From assembly GCF_014650435.1 (NCBI RefSeq), contig NZ_BMUY01000009.1, positions 186,001 to 250,000 of the forward strand: a DNA stretch of 64,000 bases, read 5' to 3'. The stretch's first letter is position 1. Each line of letters starts with the position of its first letter. Both the position numbers and the translations under genes were made by a program. Source of the DNA: Streptomyces tendae (lineage in GTDB: Bacteria > Actinomycetota > Actinomycetes > Streptomycetales > Streptomycetaceae). Positions 59,170-64,000 of this stretch are shown piece after piece. Below the pieces are notes generated by a model. It worked only from the letters and a program-made list of their open reading frames with translations. It was not told where the DNA came from and did no database searches.

Positions 59170-59997
59170 GTGCGTAACACCGCCAAGATCACCACCGCCG
59201 TCCTCGCCGCCGGAGCCCTCACCCTCGGGCTGTCCGCCTGCGGCTCGGACAAGGACTCCGCCTCCGACACCTCGGGCCCGCTGGTCGTCGCCGCGAGCCC
59301 CACCCCGCACGCCGAGATCCTCGACTACGTCAAGGACAACCTGGCCAAGGACGCGGGCCTCGACCTCGAGGTCAAGGAGTTCACCGACTACGTCACGCCG
59401 AACACGGCGACGGAGGACGGCTCCGTGGGGGCCAACTACTTCCAGACCCAGCCCTACCTCGACGACTTCAACAAGAAGAACGGCACCCACATCGTGTCCG
59501 TCGTCGACGTGCACCTGGAGCCCCTCGGCCTCTACTCCCACAAGGTGAAGAAGGCCGACGACCTGAAGAGCGGTGCGACCGTCGCCGTCCCCAACGACAC
59601 CGTCAACGAGGGCCGCGCCCTGCAGCTGCTCGCCGCCAACGGGATCATCGGTCTCAAGGACGGCGTCGGCACCGCGGCGACCCCCGCCGACATCACCAAG
59701 AACCCGAAGAACCTCGAGTTCAAGGAGCTGGAGGCGGCCCAGACCCCGCGCTCCCTGGACGACGTGGACGCGGCGGTCGTCAACGGCAACTACGCCATCG
59801 AGGCCGACCTGAAGCCCGCCCAGGACGCCCTCGTCCTGGAGAGCGCCAAGGGCAACCCGAACAGCAACCTCCTCGCCGTGAAGGAGGGCCACGAGGACGA
59901 CCCGCGCGTCAAGAAGCTCGCGAAGCTCCTCAACTCGCCCGAGGTGAAGAAGTTCATCGAGGACAAGTACGCCGGCGCGGTCCTGCCCTCCTTCTGA
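59170..59997 (+). CDS. metQ: Methionine-binding lipoprotein
   Basis: The 275-residue protein has a lipoprotein signal peptide with Cys24 in LSAC. The NlpA/MetQ fold follows, with VVAASPTPHAEILDYVKDN, EFTDYVTPNTATEDGSVGAN and FQTQPYLDDFNKKNGT. The lipid-anchored protein captures methionine for MetNI. The GTG at 59170 starts 66 bases after metI. A terminator with a T-rich tail follows. Confidence 0.9.
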   Translation: MRNTAKITTAVLAAGALTLGLSACGSDKDSASDTSGPLVVAASPTPHAEILDYVKDNLAKDAGLDLEVKEFTDYVTPNTATEDGSVGANYFQTQPYLDDFNKKNGTHIVSVVDVHLEPLGLYSHKVKKADDLKSGATVAVPNDTVNEGRALQLLAANGIIGLKDGVGTAATPADITKNPKNLEFKELEAAQTPRSLDDVDAAVVNGNYAIEADLKPAQDALVLESAKGNPNSNLLAVKEGHEDDPRVKKLAKLLNSPEVKKFIEDKYAGAVLPSF

Positions 59998-60050
59998 GCC
60001 CGACGCCCAGGCTCCCTCCGGTCCGCCGTGCGGGCCGGACACCGCGTCAC

Positions 60051-60096
60051 CCACCGGGTCCGCTCCGTGCTCACGGGGCGGTCCCGGTGGTTTGGT
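60051..60096 (+). terminator. Terminator of metNIQ
   Basis: CCACCGGG (60051-60058) pairs with CCCGGTGG (60083-60090), with an inner CTCCGTG/CACGGGG stem, and is followed by TTTGGTT. It lies 54 bases after metQ. Confidence 0.7.
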
Positions 60097-60167
60097 TGAG
60101 TGCTTTCATGCTGCATGCTGGGCAGTTCGAGCAGGCCCTGACGGTTACCCAGGTTACGGAGCGGCGC

Positions 60168-60806
60168 ATGACGAGCACCTTCCCCAACATCTCCATCAGC
60201 ACGGAGCGGTTGGTGCTGCGCCCCCTCGACGAGGACGACGTACCCGCGCTGGCCGCGATGATGAACGACGAGCAGGTCGCCGCCTGGACCCACGTCCCCC
60301 AGCCCTTCACCGAGGACAACGCCGCCACCTGGATCGGCGAGTACGCCCCCGCCGAGCGCACCGCGGGCCGGGGGCTCGACCTCGCCGTCACCGAGTTCCT
60401 CACCCAGCGACTGGTCGGTGTCATCCAGCTCAGCAAGACCAACTGGCACGTGAGGGCCACCGAACTCTCGTACATAGTCGCCCCCTGGGCCCGGGGTGAG
60501 GGGTACGCGTCCGAGGCGGCGCTCGCCACCGCCCAGTGGCTCTTCGGCGACCAGAAGTTCGAACGCGTCGAGCTGCGCACCGCGGCCGACAACACCGCCT
60601 CCCAGCAGGTCGCCCAGAAGATCGGCTGCATCAGCGAAGGTGTGCTGCGGGGCGCCTGCATAGCCCGGGTACGCACCGACGACGGCGTCTGGACGGACGT
60701 ACGCACCGACTTCATCGTGTGGAGTCTGCTGCCGGAGGACCTCGAGGGCACCACCGGACAGCTGACCGACACCGACGGTTTCACCACCTTCACCGACTGG
60801 AACTGA
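60168..60806 (+). CDS. GNAT acetyltransferase (RimJ/RimL type)
   Basis: The 212-residue protein begins TSTFPNISISTERLVLRPLDEDD. It has LSYIVAPWARGEGYASEAAL (acetyl-CoA motif A) and ELRTAADNTASQQVAQKIGC, as in RimJ/RimL acetyltransferases that acetylate N-terminal or small-molecule amines. I chose the ATG at 60168, with GGAG upstream, over starts at 60087 and 60108. The substrate is unknown. It is not clearly in an operon with cobL, 118 bases away. Confidence 0.8.
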   Translation: MTSTFPNISISTERLVLRPLDEDDVPALAAMMNDEQVAAWTHVPQPFTEDNAATWIGEYAPAERTAGRGLDLAVTEFLTQRLVGVIQLSKTNWHVRATELSYIVAPWARGEGYASEAALATAQWLFGDQKFERVELRTAADNTASQQVAQKIGCISEGVLRGACIARVRTDDGVWTDVRTDFIVWSLLPEDLEGTTGQLTDTDGFTTFTDWN

Positions 60807-60924
60807 TACACGGGGGGCGTCCGGCGCCACCACCCCGGCCCCAGGCCGCACCAGGTACCCTCACGGGGCGCGCCCGCGACGGTTCCGCGACCACGACCTG
60901 CGAAAACCCTGGAGACTGACGACG

Positions 60925-62151
60925 ATGGCCGACCGGGTCACGGTGATCGGCTGGGACGGTTCGCCGCTGACCGCCGCGGCACGCTCCGCACTGGGCGCCG
61001 CCACCCTGGTGGCCGGTGCCGCACACCACCTGGCACTTCCCGAGGTACCGCCCACCGCCGAGCGCATCCGGCTCGGCAGCGTCGCCCTCGCCGCCCGCCG
61101 CCTCGCCGCCCACCGCGGCACGACGGTCGTGCTGGCCGACGGCGACCCCGGCTTCTTCGGTGTCGTACGCACCCTGCGGGCGCCCGAGTTCGGCCTGGAG
61201 GTGGAGGTCGTCCCCGCCGTCTCCTCGGTGGCCGCCGCCTTCGCCCGTGCCGGGATGCCCTGGGACGACGCACATGTGGTCGTCGCCCACCCCCGCACCC
61301 TGCGACGCGCGGTGAACGTGTGCCGGGCCCACACCAAAGTCGCGGTACTCACCTCACCGGGCGCCGGACCGGCCGAACTCGGCCTGCTGATGGAGGGCGT
61401 CCACCGCACCTTCGTCATCTGCGAGGAACTCGGCACCACCCGCGAGCGGGTCACCGTGGTCACCTCCGACAAGGCCGCCGACCACACCTGGCGCGACCCG
61501 AACGTCGTCATCGTGGCGGGCGGCAGCGCCGGTCCGGCCGGCGCAGGCGACGGCACCGGCTGGATCGCCGGCCGCGACCCCGCCACCGGCCCCCGCGGCT
61601 GGTCGCTGCCCGCCGCGGCCTACGGCGGCGCACTGGGCGAGGGCGAGACCGACCTGCTGCGCACCGCCCAACTCGCCCGGCTCGGACCGCGCCTCGGCGA
61701 CCTCGTGTGGGACATCGGCTGCGGCAGCGGCGCCTTCGCCACCGAGGCCGCCCGCGGCGGCGCCGCCGTGATCGCGGTCGACCGCGACCGGGACGCCTGC
61801 GCCCGCACCGAGGCCACCGCCCGGCACTTCGGGGTCCAGCTGCAGACCGTGCACGGCAGCGCGCCGCACATCCTGGAGAACCTCCCCGAACCGGACGTCG
61901 TCCGCGTCGGCGGCGGGGGAGCGGCCGTGGTCTCCGCGGTCGCGGACCGCCGCCCGCAGCGCATCGTCGCGCACGCCGCGACCCGGGACGCGGCCGAACT
62001 CGTCGGCAGGGACCTGACGGAGCACGGCTACCGCGTCGAGTGCGCCCTGCTGCAGTCCGTCGGACTCGACACCCGGGCCTGGACGGAGACGGAGCGGAGC
62101 GTCGCGTTCCTGCTCAGCGGGGAGATCGTGCGGCGCGAAGCACCCCGCTGA
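60925..62151 (+). CDS. cobL: Precorrin-6Y C5,15-methyltransferase (decarboxylating)
   Basis: The 408-residue protein fuses an N-terminal CbiE methylase (residues 1-200; VTVIGWDGSPLTAAARSALG, GDPGFFGVVR, VPAVSSVAAAFARAGMPW) to a C-terminal CbiT methyltransferase/decarboxylase (about 205-400; VWDIGCGSGAFATEAARGG). This fusion is CobL. It carries out two methylations and a decarboxylation on the corrin ring during cobalamin synthesis. GGAGACTGACGACG precedes the ATG. The next gene downstream may also be a cobalamin gene. Confidence 0.9.
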   Translation: MADRVTVIGWDGSPLTAAARSALGAATLVAGAAHHLALPEVPPTAERIRLGSVALAARRLAAHRGTTVVLADGDPGFFGVVRTLRAPEFGLEVEVVPAVSSVAAAFARAGMPWDDAHVVVAHPRTLRRAVNVCRAHTKVAVLTSPGAGPAELGLLMEGVHRTFVICEELGTTRERVTVVTSDKAADHTWRDPNVVIVAGGSAGPAGAGDGTGWIAGRDPATGPRGWSLPAAAYGGALGEGETDLLRTAQLARLGPRLGDLVWDIGCGSGAFATEAARGGAAVIAVDRDRDACARTEATARHFGVQLQTVHGSAPHILENLPEPDVVRVGGGGAAVVSAVADRRPQRIVAHAATRDAAELVGRDLTEHGYRVECALLQSVGLDTRAWTETERSVAFLLSGEIVRREAPR

Positions 62152-62200
62152 GGCCCCACGGTGACCGCGCCCCGTGATCGGTTGTTCATACCGCTCGGGG

Positions 62201-62206
62201 TAGGCT
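62201..62206 (+). promoter_or_regulatory. Candidate -10 element after cobL
   Basis: TAGGCT at 62201-62206 fits a vegetative -10 element; the -35 region is weak. It would start a transcript with a leader of about 310 bases for the gene at 62524. Confidence 0.35.
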
Positions 62207-62264
62207 GGCGGATTGTTGTACCGCATGCGGACACCCGGCAGTTCGTCGGTCGATGTCCGTAAAA

Positions 62265-62436
62265 ACCCGTCCCTTCGGGGGCGGGTGTGGTACGGCAGAA
62301 CCGGAGGACGCGCAACGTGGCGCAGTCCACAGCGGGCCGTCGCGGATCAAGCTGTCGTGGCGGGGGAACGACCGCGACAATGCCACTCAATGGCTTTGTC
62401 GTCTTTTCCCGCGGGTCGTTCGTGCCGCTGGGCACG
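62265..62436 (+). ncRNA. Structured leader RNA upstream of the large acidic protein
   Basis: Three structures occur in order. A 9-bp stem with a TTCG tetraloop spans 62265-62286. A two-layer stem pairs GAACGACC (62366-62373) with GGTCGTTC (62414-62421), enclosing CGACAA-T-GCCA (62375-62385) with TGGC-T-TTGTCG (62391-62401). A hairpin CGTGCC-GCTG-GGCACG (62421-62436) follows. I do not recognise a known riboswitch. A short GTG reading frame (62317-62493, 58 codons, with GGAGGAC upstream) overlaps these structures and might be a leader peptide. Confidence 0.5.
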
Positions 62437-62523
62437 CCCGCTCGTTCTTCACTACGGGCGGTCGGTGCGCCGTCCCGGGTGAGCTGGTCGTAGAAGCACT
62501 AACCGATGGGCGAGGGGTTACGC

Positions 62524-64000
<1,477 letters not shown>

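Noticed and set aside
62210..62523. Cobalamin riboswitch next to cobL
   Set aside because: The GGGAA and GCCACTG-type words do not occur with the spacing and B12-box of the known class. I kept it as an unassigned structured leader.

Overview
The window is high-GC (about 72%) actinobacterial chromosome with the strong third-position GC bias, GTG starts and 4-bp stop/start overlaps of Streptomyces. Gene content and order (a GlnA4-type synthetase cluster, infC-rpmI-rplT, pheST, argCJBDR, argH, metNIQ, cobL) match what I remember of the S. coelicolor SCO155x-SCO162x core region, read from the high-number end to the low-number end. I see no insertion sequence, prophage, CRISPR array, tRNA or rRNA. 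The region is mostly conserved core with small species- or genus-specific insertions.

Layout. 1-345: tail of a glycine-betaine-binding protein. 784-4227: XRE-cupin regulator, metal/cobalamin-receptor-like protein, TDT transporter and divergent LysR gene. 4436-9606: amine-utilisation cluster (C26 gamma-glutamyl hydrolase, FadR-type GntR regulator, glutamine-synthetase-like ligase, aldehyde dehydrogenase, SDR) with matching operator-like sequences at both ends of the regulator gene. 9638-17421: DUF2510 membrane protein, alanine-racemase-fold enzyme, a Pro-rich membrane protein coupled to a mycosin-like protease, a penicillin-interacting serine hydrolase, SseB and DUF1844 proteins. 17470-25276: translation genes infC-rpmI-rplT (attenuated leader, ATC start codon), SpoU methyltransferase, soluble histidine kinase, pheS-pheT. 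25587-37384: TPR regulator, NUDIX gene with a TTA codon, hydroxybutyryl-CoA dehydrogenase, Tat-exported GHL10 protein, EamA/MocR pair with overlapping start codons, GNAT, degenerate histidine phosphatase, GH51 arabinofuranosidase, TmrB-like NTPase.

37423-49069: arginine biosynthesis, argCJBDR as one operon behind ARG boxes and argH alone behind its own ARG boxes. Between them lie a HAD protein, a flavin-based redox module (ApbE, duplicated FMN-binding protein, ferric-reductase-like flavocytochrome), an L,D-transpeptidase and a PNPOx-fold protein. 49208-56643: aldo/keto reductase, TetR-MFS efflux operon, acyltransferase, GDPD phosphodiesterase, sigma-like protein, GNAT, two small membrane proteins. 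56974-59997: Cys/Met leader peptide followed by metNIQ. 60168-64000: GNAT, cobL, a long structured leader and the start of a large acidic Ala/Pro/Glu-rich protein, possibly the N-terminal extension of a CobT-type protein.

The most interesting signals are regulatory: the leader peptide before metNIQ, the head-to-head leaderless EamA/MocR starts, the infC leader with ATC initiation, paired operators around the GntR gene, and the structured leader before the gene at 62524. Among proteins, the flavinylation module with an internally duplicated FMN carrier and the Pro-rich protein/mycosin pair stand out. All positions were read by eye; no database search was run.
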